From the NCBI GenBank assembly GCA_013298245.1, contig JAAFHD010000216.1:1-6349 (forward strand): 6,349 bases of DNA, given 5' to 3'. Within the stretch, counting starts at the first letter, position 1. Each line of letters starts with the position of its first letter. Under the pieces are notes generated by a model that did no database searches, was not told the origin of the DNA, and saw nothing but the letters and a program-made list of their open reading frames with translations. The stretch comes from Alphaproteobacteria bacterium (GTDB taxonomy: Bacteria > Pseudomonadota > Alphaproteobacteria > Acetobacterales > Acetobacteraceae). Below, piece after piece: positions 1 through 5,493 of this stretch. The translations under genes and the position numbers were made by a program.

Positions 1-487
1 CCAGCAGCATGGCCAGCAACTGGTGCGCCAGAACCAGGGCCGCAGCGCCCGCCAGCACTGGCCAGGCGCGGCCAGGCCAGACGCGCAGCAGCACCACCGC
101 GCCGGCCAGCAGCAGCATCGCGGGCAGTGTCGTCGTCGGCCACATCAGGAAGGAGATGGCGCCGGGGCTGGCGGCCAAGGCGGCGGCCAGCAGCGCCATG
201 CGCCAGCCGCGCAGCACGGCATCCGCCACCCCCGCGCAGGCCAGGCACCACAGCGCCCAGCACAGCGTGAAGGACAGAAATGGTGGTGCGAGGCCAAGCT
301 GCGTGTTCCACCAATAGACCAGCCAGCGCGCCTCGCGTTCCAGGTTGGAGCGGTAGTTGCCCGCGGCCGCGAACCACTTCAGGTCATCGGCGAACAGCCC
401 GGGGTCGAGGGCGGCCGGCCATGACAGCGCGACCAGCGCCAGGAAGGGCAGGGTGGAAGCGAGAATGATCCAGGCGGGGCGGGGCAC
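1..487 (-). CDS. N-terminal part of a multi-pass membrane protein, probable GT-C/GtrII-like glycosyltransferase (partial)
   Basis: The complement of 487-1 reads open for 162 codons and runs off the left edge, so only the N-terminus is visible. An in-frame TAG at 499-497 bounds the start and GTG at 487-485 is the first plausible start codon; no in-frame ATG occurs until deep inside. Residues 6-24 form a membrane helix followed by a loop with an acidic pair (LFADDLKWF, D34-D35) and an aromatic-rich stretch (EARWLVYWWN). Further Leu/Ala/Trp-rich helices follow with short Arg-containing loops. A first helix followed by an Asp-Asp loop and a helix bundle is typical of GT-C enzymes such as GtrII, which move sugars from polyprenyl-phosphate donors to envelope glycans. 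That family call is by eye and moderate; the membrane protein itself is clear. It is transcribed divergently from the transferase gene at 549. The shine-dalgarno is weak (GGTAGG-like). Other polytopic envelope proteins are possible. Confidence 0.6.
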   Translation of the reverse strand, partial: MPRPAWIILASTLPFLALVALSWPAALDPGLFADDLKWFAAAGNYRSNLEREARWLVYWWNTQLGLAPPFLSFTLCWALWCLACAGVADAVLRGWRMALLAAALAASPGAISFLMWPTTTLPAMLLLAGAVVLLRVWPGRAWPVLAGAAALVLAHQLLAMLL

Positions 488-548
488 GGCGGCTGCCTAC
501 CACGCGCGCGCGTTCGGGTGCAGGCTGTGGGTCGAAGGAGATCGCCCG
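488..548. promoter_or_regulatory. divergent intergenic region between the membrane protein and the GST operon
   Basis: These 61 bp separate two divergent start codons, so promoters for both directions must lie here or inside the neighbouring 5' ends. No convincing -35/-10 pair is visible. It contains an alternating purine-pyrimidine palindrome, ACGCGCGCGCGT, at 502-513, of unknown relevance. Confidence 0.35.
535..540 (+). promoter_or_regulatory. ribosome binding site that fixes the GST start
   Basis: AAGGAG lies 8 nt before ATG 549. The reading frame stays open back to 357, but that extension has no such site, overlaps the divergent gene and falls outside the GST fold, so 549 is the start. 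Confidence 0.75.
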
Positions 549-1181
549 ATGCTGATCGTACATGGCCGCGCCAACAGTGCGAATGTGATGAAGGTGCTGT
601 GGTGCCTGGAGGAATTGGGCACGCCGTACGAACGCCGCGATGCCGGCATGGAACATGGCGTGGTGGACACGCCTGGCTATCGCGCGATGAACCCGAATGG
701 CCGCATCCCCACCATCGAGGAAGACGGCGCCATCATCTGGGAGAGCAATTCCTGCATGCGGTATCTGTGCCTGCGCGCGGGTGGCGATGCGGGCGGGCTC
801 TACCCCGCGGCACCCGCCAGGCGTGCGGGCGTGGATCGCTGGATGGACTGGCAGCTCTCCACGCTGTCACCGGCCGAACGCAACCTGTTCTGGCAGATGG
901 TGCGCACGCCGGATGCAACGCGCGACATGGGCCTGGTGCATGCGGCGGTGAAGTCCAGCGCGGAATGCTGGGCCATCCTGGACCGCCTGTTCGCCGATGG
1001 GCGGCCCTTCCTGGAAGGCGATTTCACCATCGCCGATATCGCCCTTGGCTGCTTCGCGCGGCGCTGGTTCGGGGCCGAGGTGCAGGCCGGCCAGCCCGCC
1101 TTTCCGGCGCTGGCGGCGTGGTACGCACGGATCGGTGAACGTCCCGGTTTCGTGAAATTCGTGGCGCCGAAATTGTTCTGA
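549..1181 (+). CDS. glutathione S-transferase family protein
   Basis: A 210-residue cytosolic protein with the two-domain GST layout and usual family length. The N-terminal thioredoxin-like domain (about 1-76) has a Ser/Asn-rich loop after strand 1 (ANSANVMKV, S10 a candidate for activating glutathione), the cis-proline motif NPNGRIPTI (P54) and the gamma-glutamyl-binding ES pair (E65-S66). The all-helical C-terminal domain (about 88-205) carries the N-capping box in FLEGDFTIADIALG (T160 to D163), a strong GST signature. C19, near the start of helix 1, is not in the usual catalytic position. GSTs conjugate glutathione to electrophiles or use it in reduction or isomerisation; the substrate here cannot be read from sequence. 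The start is set by AAGGAG at 535-540. Only 15 bp separate it from the downstream DUF350 gene on the same strand, suggesting co-transcription with the YjfLMC-like cassette. Confidence 0.9.
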   Translation: MLIVHGRANSANVMKVLWCLEELGTPYERRDAGMEHGVVDTPGYRAMNPNGRIPTIEEDGAIIWESNSCMRYLCLRAGGDAGGLYPAAPARRAGVDRWMDWQLSTLSPAERNLFWQMVRTPDATRDMGLVHAAVKSSAECWAILDRLFADGRPFLEGDFTIADIALGCFARRWFGAEVQAGQPAFPALAAWYARIGERPGFVKFVAPKLF

Positions 1182-1196
1182 AGGCAGCATGCGCGG

Positions 1197-1601
1197 ATGC
1201 TGCAATATTTCTCCACGCTGCCAGCGTTTCTGACCTGGTTTCCCATCGCGGCGGCGCTGCTGGCGGCCTTCGGCTGGGTCTATCATCGGGTGACGCCGTG
1301 GCATGAACTGAACCTGATCCGCGAGGGCAACCTGGCCGCGGCCGTGGGGTATTCCGGCGCGCTGCTGGGCTATGCGCTGGTGCTGGCCAGCGTGATGGCC
1401 AGTGCCAACAGCCGCGCCGATTTGTTGATCTGGGCGGTGATCGGGTTGCTGGTGCAATTGCTGGCGCTGGGTGTGGCGCGACTGGTGTTGGGGCCGGGGC
1501 TGCGCGGGCGGATCGAGGCGGGCGAATTGGCATCCGGCGTGCTGGTGGGCGTGATCGCGCTGGCGGCTGGCATCATCAACGCTGCCACGATGCTGCACTG
1601 A
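1197..1601 (+). CDS. DUF350 family inner-membrane protein (YjfL-like)
   Basis: A 134-residue protein with four predicted membrane helices (about 5-29, 47-68, 74-97 and 110-131). The two halves look alike: an acidic residue, a short hydrophilic turn, then a Gly/Ala-rich helix (HELNLIREGNLAAAVGYSG, and RIEAGELASGVLVGVIAL near the C-terminus). This internal duplication and length fit DUF350, to which E. coli YjfL (about 130 residues) belongs. The biochemical role of the family is unknown. It sits 15 bp after the GST gene and 12 bp before the DUF1190 lipoprotein gene, with the ATP-grasp ligase next, which is the yjfL-yjfM-yjfC order and strengthens the assignment. A GAAGGCAG stretch overlapping the GST stop serves as ribosome binding site. 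An ATG at 1189 is in another frame and is not used. Confidence 0.85.
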   Translation: MLQYFSTLPAFLTWFPIAAALLAAFGWVYHRVTPWHELNLIREGNLAAAVGYSGALLGYALVLASVMASANSRADLLIWAVIGLLVQLLALGVARLVLGPGLRGRIEAGELASGVLVGVIALAAGIINAATMLH

Positions 1602-1613
1602 AGGGGACCCGCG

Positions 1614-2243
1614 ATGCGCCGTTCCACCGCCGTGCATCTGACGCTGCTCTCGGCCGCATCGCTGGCCATGGTGTCCTGCAGCAAGGCGCCGCCTGCTGGT
1701 GAGACCGTCTACAGCAGCACCGAAGCCTGCACGCAGGCCTTTGGCAGCGATGGCCAGGCGGCCTGCGCCACGGCGTTTACCGAGGCACGCGCGACGCATC
1801 TGGCGACCGCTCCGCGCTTCCCCGACACCGCGCGCTGCGAGGCGGAGACGGGCGGGCGCTGCGAGGAAGTCGGCAAGCCCGGCATCATCAGCTACGCCGT
1901 GCCGGTGATGGCGGGCGTGCTGTTGGGCCGTGCGCTGGCTGATGGTTCGCGCCCGGTGCTGCCGGTCTATGGCGGGCGCGCGCCGAATTGCCCGCCTGGC
2001 GCGCAGCCCACGCCGGAATGCCCGGCGCAGCGCAGCAGCAGCACCTCCAGTTCGGGCACCTCGTCGCGCGTCAACTACTGGTTCGGCGGCACGCATATGG
2101 GCAGCAGTGACGGCAGTGGTGCCGCGCGCGCGATGGCACCCAGCACGGCGGGCGCCAATGCGCTGGCGGGGCCGGCTTCGCCAGCGGTGGCGCGCGGTGG
2201 GCTGGGTGCGGCCGGGCGCGGCTTCGCCTCTGTCTCCAGCTGA
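1614..2243 (+). CDS. DUF1190 (YgiB/YjfM-like) putative lipoprotein
   Basis: A 209-residue exported protein. A short basic N-terminus and hydrophobic stretch lead to a lipobox-like site (AMVSC, C22), implying a lipidated, membrane-anchored product; Met at -3 is less usual than Leu. The mature part has six further cysteines (39, 51, 75, 83, 126, 136) in the spacing familiar from YgiB: EAC, then AACATAF, then a region with two Cys. A second hydrophobic segment follows (PVMAGVLLGRALA, about 97-109), matching the membrane-like patch of YgiB. The C-terminal third is low-complexity, Ser/Gly/Ala-rich, ending in a Gly-Arg-rich tail. Function is unknown for the family. AAGGGGA (1601-1607) lies 6 nt before the ATG. 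The stop TGA overlaps the ATG of the ATP-grasp gene by one base, so the two are probably translationally coupled. The family call relies on both sequence pattern and position between DUF350 and the ligase. Confidence 0.82.
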   Translation: MRRSTAVHLTLLSAASLAMVSCSKAPPAGETVYSSTEACTQAFGSDGQAACATAFTEARATHLATAPRFPDTARCEAETGGRCEEVGKPGIISYAVPVMAGVLLGRALADGSRPVLPVYGGRAPNCPPGAQPTPECPAQRSSSTSSSGTSSRVNYWFGGTHMGSSDGSGAARAMAPSTAGANALAGPASPAVARGGLGAAGRGFASVSS

Positions 2244-3403
2244 TGCAAAGGCGGGAGATCGCGCCGCGCGCTGATTGGCAGGCGCGCATTGAACGCGTCG
2301 GGCTGGCCTATCATTCCGACGGCGCGCCGCCCACGACTGGCGGCGGGCTGTGGTGGCACGAAGGCGCGTATTGGGAATTCAGCGCGGCCGAGATCGACGT
2401 GCTGGATGACGCGACCGCCGAGCTGCATGCGCGCTGCCTGGATGCGGTGGACCATGTGGTGAATCGCGCGCCCGCATTGCTGCGCGATCGCTTCGCGCTG
2501 CCCGATTGGTTCGCGCAATGCGTGCAGGCCAGCTGGCGGCGTGGTGATCCGGCGTTGATGGGGCGGATGGATCTGTCCTTCGATGACGCGACGGGTCGCG
2601 TATCGCTGCTGGAATACAACGCGGATACGCCGACGCTGGCGATCGAGACTGCGGTTGCGCAGTGGTACTGGCTGCAGGATGTCGCGCCCGATGCGGACCA
2701 GTTCAATGCGCTGCACGAGAAACTGCTCGCGCGTTTCGGCTGGCTCAAATCGCTGATCGGCGATGTGGGGATGCATTTCGCGGCCTATGCGGACCAGCCG
2801 GAGGAATGGCTGCACTCCACCTATTTTCGGGATGTGGCGGAACAGGCGGGGCTGCCGACGCGCGCGCTGGACCTGGCCGCAATCGGCTGGGACGGCAAGC
2901 GTTTTGTCGATGAGGAAGGCGGGCATATCCGCTTCCTGCACAAGCTTTATCCGTGGGAATGGGCGCGCGAGGATGGGTTTGGTCGCGCGCTGGCGGGTGA
3001 TGTGGCGGGGGTGTTGGAACCGCCCTGGAAGGCGCTGCTGTCGGACAAGGCGATCCTGCCGACGCTGCATGAATTATTCCCGGACCACGCGCATATCCTG
3101 CCCGCGCGGATGGGCCGCATGGGTGGCGCCGATGCGGTGGAAAAGCCGTGCCTTGGGCGCGAGGGCGCCAATATCCGGCTGTTCGCGCAAGGCCGTCTGG
3201 CCGAGGAAACGCCTGGCGATTACGGCGCCGAAGAGGCGCGTTTCATCACCCAGGCATTGGCGCCATTGCCCGCGCGCGATGGCTGGAATGCGGTGATCGG
3301 CAGCTGGGTGGTGGGCAGCGAAACCGCCGGCATCATCCTGCGCGAAGGGCGCGAGCGCATCATGCGCGATGCCTCTCGCGTGGTGCCGCATCTGTTCCGC
3401 TGA
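2243..3403 (+). CDS. glutathionylspermidine synthase-like ATP-grasp ligase (YgiC/YjfC-like)
   Basis: A 386-residue protein, essentially the length of E. coli YgiC and YjfC, corresponding to the synthetase half of glutathionylspermidine synthetase/amidase; the N-terminal CHAP amidase domain is absent. Residues in the places expected for nucleotide and Mg binding are present: R108 and D110 (GRMDLSFD), E124 and N126 (LLEYNADTP), K269 (SDKAILPTL), K301 with the loop EKPCLGREGANI, and a C-terminal block VGSETAGIILREG ending in VPHLFR. It is therefore expected to be an active C-N ligase joining a carboxylate to an amine through an acyl phosphate. The substrates are not known. As I recall, the E. 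coli homologues were tested and did not make glutathionylspermidine, so that name should not be taken literally. No signal peptide is seen, so it is cytoplasmic. It starts inside the stop of the DUF1190 gene (TGATG) with no clear Shine-Dalgarno, consistent with reinitiation. Its last 44 bp overlap the convergent M28-like gene. Confidence 0.9.
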   Translation: MQRREIAPRADWQARIERVGLAYHSDGAPPTTGGGLWWHEGAYWEFSAAEIDVLDDATAELHARCLDAVDHVVNRAPALLRDRFALPDWFAQCVQASWRRGDPALMGRMDLSFDDATGRVSLLEYNADTPTLAIETAVAQWYWLQDVAPDADQFNALHEKLLARFGWLKSLIGDVGMHFAAYADQPEEWLHSTYFRDVAEQAGLPTRALDLAAIGWDGKRFVDEEGGHIRFLHKLYPWEWAREDGFGRALAGDVAGVLEPPWKALLSDKAILPTLHELFPDHAHILPARMGRMGGADAVEKPCLGREGANIRLFAQGRLAEETPGDYGAEEARFITQALAPLPARDGWNAVIGSWVVGSETAGIILREGRERIMRDASRVVPHLFR

Positions 3404-4445
3404 TCACCTTTGCCGCTGCTTCGGACATCAACGCGACGCGCGCGACATCGAGGTTTGCCAAGCGATCCGCGCGATCATGGAAATGCGGATTGGCGCCGAT
3501 CATCGACAGGAAAGGCAGCCCGGCATGGGCGATTTCATGCGCCTCGCCACCCACCGGGCCGGGTGGGTTGGCGGTGATCGCATCGCGCGGATAGCCGGCA
3601 TCGGCCAGTGCCGTGGCCAGCGCTTCGGCCAGGCCCGGATCGTGGCTGCGGATCATCAGCCGCGCATCCCCCGCACAGCCCAGATTGGCGCCGAGATGCA
3701 GCACCAGGCGCGCTTTCGGCAGGCCGCGCGCCATCGCCTGCTTCAGCCCCAGATGCCCCAGTTCGTGGCCGCCGGTTGCCAGGAAATGCGCGGCCGCGCG
3801 GCGATGCAGCAGGTCAAGCCAGATGCCGATGCCGCCGCCGCGTTCGGCCGTGCAGGTGAACCAGGATGTGCGCGGCGTCAGCACCAGCGCATCGGGCGCG
3901 TCCTTCAAGGTGGCTTCGACATTGGCACTTTGCGCGTCCTCTCGCACGTAGTCCGACAGCAGGCGCACGCGCTGTGCGGCTTCCAGGCGGGGTGCCGCAT
4001 CGCCCGCCACCTGCACCACCGGCGGGCCGAACACATCGGGGAAGTGCGGGGCATTCAGTGGCGCGATGCCGGCATCACCGGTGGCGAAAATGATCGCGGC
4101 ATGGGTGGATGCGGCACGCCGCTGCGCGATGGATTGCCCGGGCAGCGATGCGCCGCCCGGGTGCACCTTTTCCCACCCCACCGAGCAGTCGGTGCCGAAG
4201 GCGCCAAGTGCGCCCGCCACCGGGCCTGACAGGGGTGGGGCGTCGAATAGCGGCTCGGCGGCGATGCGCGCGCCGTCCAATTCGACCCAGCAGTTGCGCG
4301 CCACGATGCGCCGCACCGGCCAAGCGTGCAGCGTCGCATCGGCGCCTGCGGCATCGCGCAGCCAGGCGGCGGCGTGGGCATCATCGGCGCTGCCGCAGCG
4401 CGGTTCGCCGAGCGTGTCGTATTGCGCCATCCATGCCGCGATCAT
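3360..4445 (-). CDS. M28 peptidase-like protein with substituted active-site positions
   Basis: A 361-residue protein without an obvious signal peptide. About residues 45-150 look like a PA-type inserted domain (a Pro/Gly-rich loop, then FGPPVVQVAGDAAP), and 185-350 like an M28 aminopeptidase core. In M28 enzymes the metal site is built from H-x-D, a D before N/G-S-G, E-E, D and a late H. Here the corresponding segments read TPRTSWF (191-196) and AERGGGIGIW (200-209), and the E-E position reads GGHELGHLGL, with H227 replacing the usual catalytic Glu and E228 retained. The late His is present (NPHFHDRADRL, H321/H323). The segment 227-231 also fits HExxH. Activity is therefore uncertain: it may be non-catalytic or use another metal geometry. 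Its ATG overlaps the stop of the Bug gene by 4 bp (ATGA), so the two are coupled; a second Met at residue 6 is an alternative start. The charged C-terminal tail (RERHRA) is read antisense to the end of the ATP-grasp gene and probably lies outside the fold. Confidence 0.72.
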   Translation of the reverse strand: MIAAWMAQYDTLGEPRCGSADDAHAAAWLRDAAGADATLHAWPVRRIVARNCWVELDGARIAAEPLFDAPPLSGPVAGALGAFGTDCSVGWEKVHPGGASLPGQSIAQRRAASTHAAIIFATGDAGIAPLNAPHFPDVFGPPVVQVAGDAAPRLEAAQRVRLLSDYVREDAQSANVEATLKDAPDALVLTPRTSWFTCTAERGGGIGIWLDLLHRRAAAHFLATGGHELGHLGLKQAMARGLPKARLVLHLGANLGCAGDARLMIRSHDPGLAEALATALADAGYPRDAITANPPGPVGGEAHEIAHAGLPFLSMIGANPHFHDRADRLANLDVARVALMSEAAAKVISGTDAAPRERHRA

Positions 4446-5395
4446 TCCGCGCGCGCCCCGGACAGCAGCAGCAATTCGCGCTGGCGCGGCACCTCGGCGC
4501 GCCAGTGTTCGGCCAGCGCGGCGGGTGTGGCGAAGCGCACGATCTCGCCGCCATCGGCGGTCAGGCGCTGGACGAAATTTGGGTCGTCCAGCGCGCGGGT
4601 TGCGGCATTGTGCAGGCGCATGACGATGGCGCTGGGCAGTGCCGCGGGGCCCATCATCGCAACCCAGGCGGTGATCGGCAGCATGCCGGGGATGATCTCG
4701 GCCAGGTAGGGCACGCCGGGCAGCAGGGGCGAGCGCGCGGCACCCGACAGCACCAGCGGCCGGAAATTGCCGGCGCGCACGCCGGGCAGCGTGATGTTCA
4801 CGATGGCGAAGGCGAAATCGACATCGCCGCGTTCGACCGCGAGTGCTGCTTCGTTGGCGCCGCGATACGGCACATGCTGCGCCTCGATGCCAAGGCGTGC
4901 CACCAGCGCGGCGCCGGCCATATGCGCGGGCGTGCCCACACCGCCCGAACCGAATGACAGCCCGCCACGCTTCGCGCGCGCCGCGGCCACCAGATCATCC
5001 ATGCTGCGAATGGCGCTGGCGGCCGGCACCACCAGCAATGCGGGGTTGGCGACGAAGCTTGCGATCGGCATCAGGTCGGTCATTGGGTCATAGCCGGGGT
5101 CGCGCGTCATCATCGCGACCACCGCACTGCCCGAGCCGCCGAACAGCAGCGTGTAGCCATCAGGGGCGGCGCGCGCGACCGCCTGGGATGCCAGCAGCCC
5201 GCCGGCACCCGCGCGGTTTTCCAACACCATCTGCTGGCCGAGTTCTTCCGACAAACGCGCAGCGATCAGGCGCGCGACCTGGTCGGTGGAACTGCCGGCG
5301 GCAAACGGGACGATCATCCGCGGTGGGCGTTCGGGCCATTGGGCTTGTGCCAAGGCGGGTGCCGCGATGGCGGATAACAGGTGGCGTCGTTGCAT
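4442..5395 (-). CDS. Bug/TctC family tripartite-tricarboxylate-type periplasmic binding protein
   Basis: A 317-residue periplasmic binding protein of the Bug family (TctC of the tripartite tricarboxylate transporters). The N-terminus MQRRHLLSAIAAPALAQA is a short secretion signal with an RR pair, possibly Tat-dependent, cleaved near residue 18. Family motifs occur in order: VPFAAGSSTDQVAR (29-42), ENRAGAGG (59-66), PDGYTLLFG (79-86), the SFGSGGVGTPAHMAGA loop (147-162) and HVPYRGA (174-180), all around the ligand cleft. Known ligands of the family are mostly carboxylates, amides or aromatic acids; this one cannot be assigned. No TctA/TctB membrane genes are in the window, so it is an orphan receptor, which is common in this family. 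Two ATGs compete: 5401 is only 1 nt from the strong ribosome site, whereas 5395 is 7 nt away and is chosen. The coupled downstream M28-like gene suggests joint handling of one substrate. Confidence 0.93.
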   Translation of the reverse strand: MQRRHLLSAIAAPALAQAQWPERPPRMIVPFAAGSSTDQVARLIAARLSEELGQQMVLENRAGAGGLLASQAVARAAPDGYTLLFGGSGSAVVAMMTRDPGYDPMTDLMPIASFVANPALLVVPAASAIRSMDDLVAAARAKRGGLSFGSGGVGTPAHMAGAALVARLGIEAQHVPYRGANEAALAVERGDVDFAFAIVNITLPGVRAGNFRPLVLSGAARSPLLPGVPYLAEIIPGMLPITAWVAMMGPAALPSAIVMRLHNAATRALDDPNFVQRLTADGGEIVRFATPAALAEHWRAEVPRQRELLLLSGARAE

Positions 5396-5402
5396 GAGCA
5401 TG

Positions 5403-5410
5403 TCCTCCCC
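5403..5410 (-). promoter_or_regulatory. Shine-Dalgarno site that decides the Bug-protein start
   Basis: The complement reads GGGGAGGA. It ends 7 nt before the ATG at 5395 but 1 nt before the ATG at 5401. Normal spacing favours 5395, giving a product two residues shorter than the longest frame. Confidence 0.7.
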
Positions 5411-5481
5411 TTGCGGAAACCCTGGACCCGGCGGCCCGCCTTGACCACCCCGCGTCGCCGCTTCACAGAACGCGTAAACGC

Positions 5482-5486
5482 GAGGA
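5482..5486 (+). promoter_or_regulatory. ribosome binding site of argB
   Basis: GAGGA lies 7 nt before ATG 5494, favouring this start over the in-frame ATG at 5518. Confidence 0.6.
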
Positions 5487-5493
5487 TCAACGC

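Larger units (their letters stand above)
5396..5493. promoter_or_regulatory. divergent promoter region between the Bug gene and argB
   Basis: This 98-bp gap must hold promoters in both directions. A TTGACC at 5441-5446 with CACAGA 17 bp later could be a weak sigma-70-type promoter for argB, but the -10 match is poor. Three AACGC copies lie just before argB (5469, 5477, 5489), with irregular spacing. No terminator or operator was recognised. Confidence 0.35.

Noticed and set aside
227..317. Possible CRISPR or tandem repeats in GC-rich, CAGC-repeating sequence near the left end
   Set aside because: The repeated CAGC/GCCAG words are Leu/Ala codons of the minus-strand membrane helices, with no regular repeat-spacer structure.
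501..513. Alternating CG palindrome as operator or Z-DNA element
   Set aside because: Short CG runs are expected by chance at this base composition; no second copy or regulator gene supports a role.
357..548. N-terminal extension of the GST frame upstream to 357
   Set aside because: It has no ribosome site, lies outside the GST fold and overlaps the divergent membrane-protein gene; AAGGAG sits before ATG 549.
867..2096. Minus-strand open frame of 409 codons across the GST, DUF350 and DUF1190 genes
   Set aside because: Arg/Gln/His-rich composition without domain pattern, and it runs antisense to three recognisable genes.
2075..3070. Minus-strand open frame of 331 codons opposite the ATP-grasp gene
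   Set aside because: Antisense to a gene with intact conserved motifs; Arg/Pro/Gln-rich shadow.
3369..4229. Plus-strand open frame of 286 codons opposite the M28-like gene
   Set aside because: Arg/Gln/Gly-rich shadow without motifs; the minus strand has hydrophobic-core and family patterns and is coupled to the Bug gene.
5469..5493. Three AACGC direct repeats before argB as a regulator site
   Set aside because: Irregular spacing (8 and 12 bp) and only five shared bases; likely chance.
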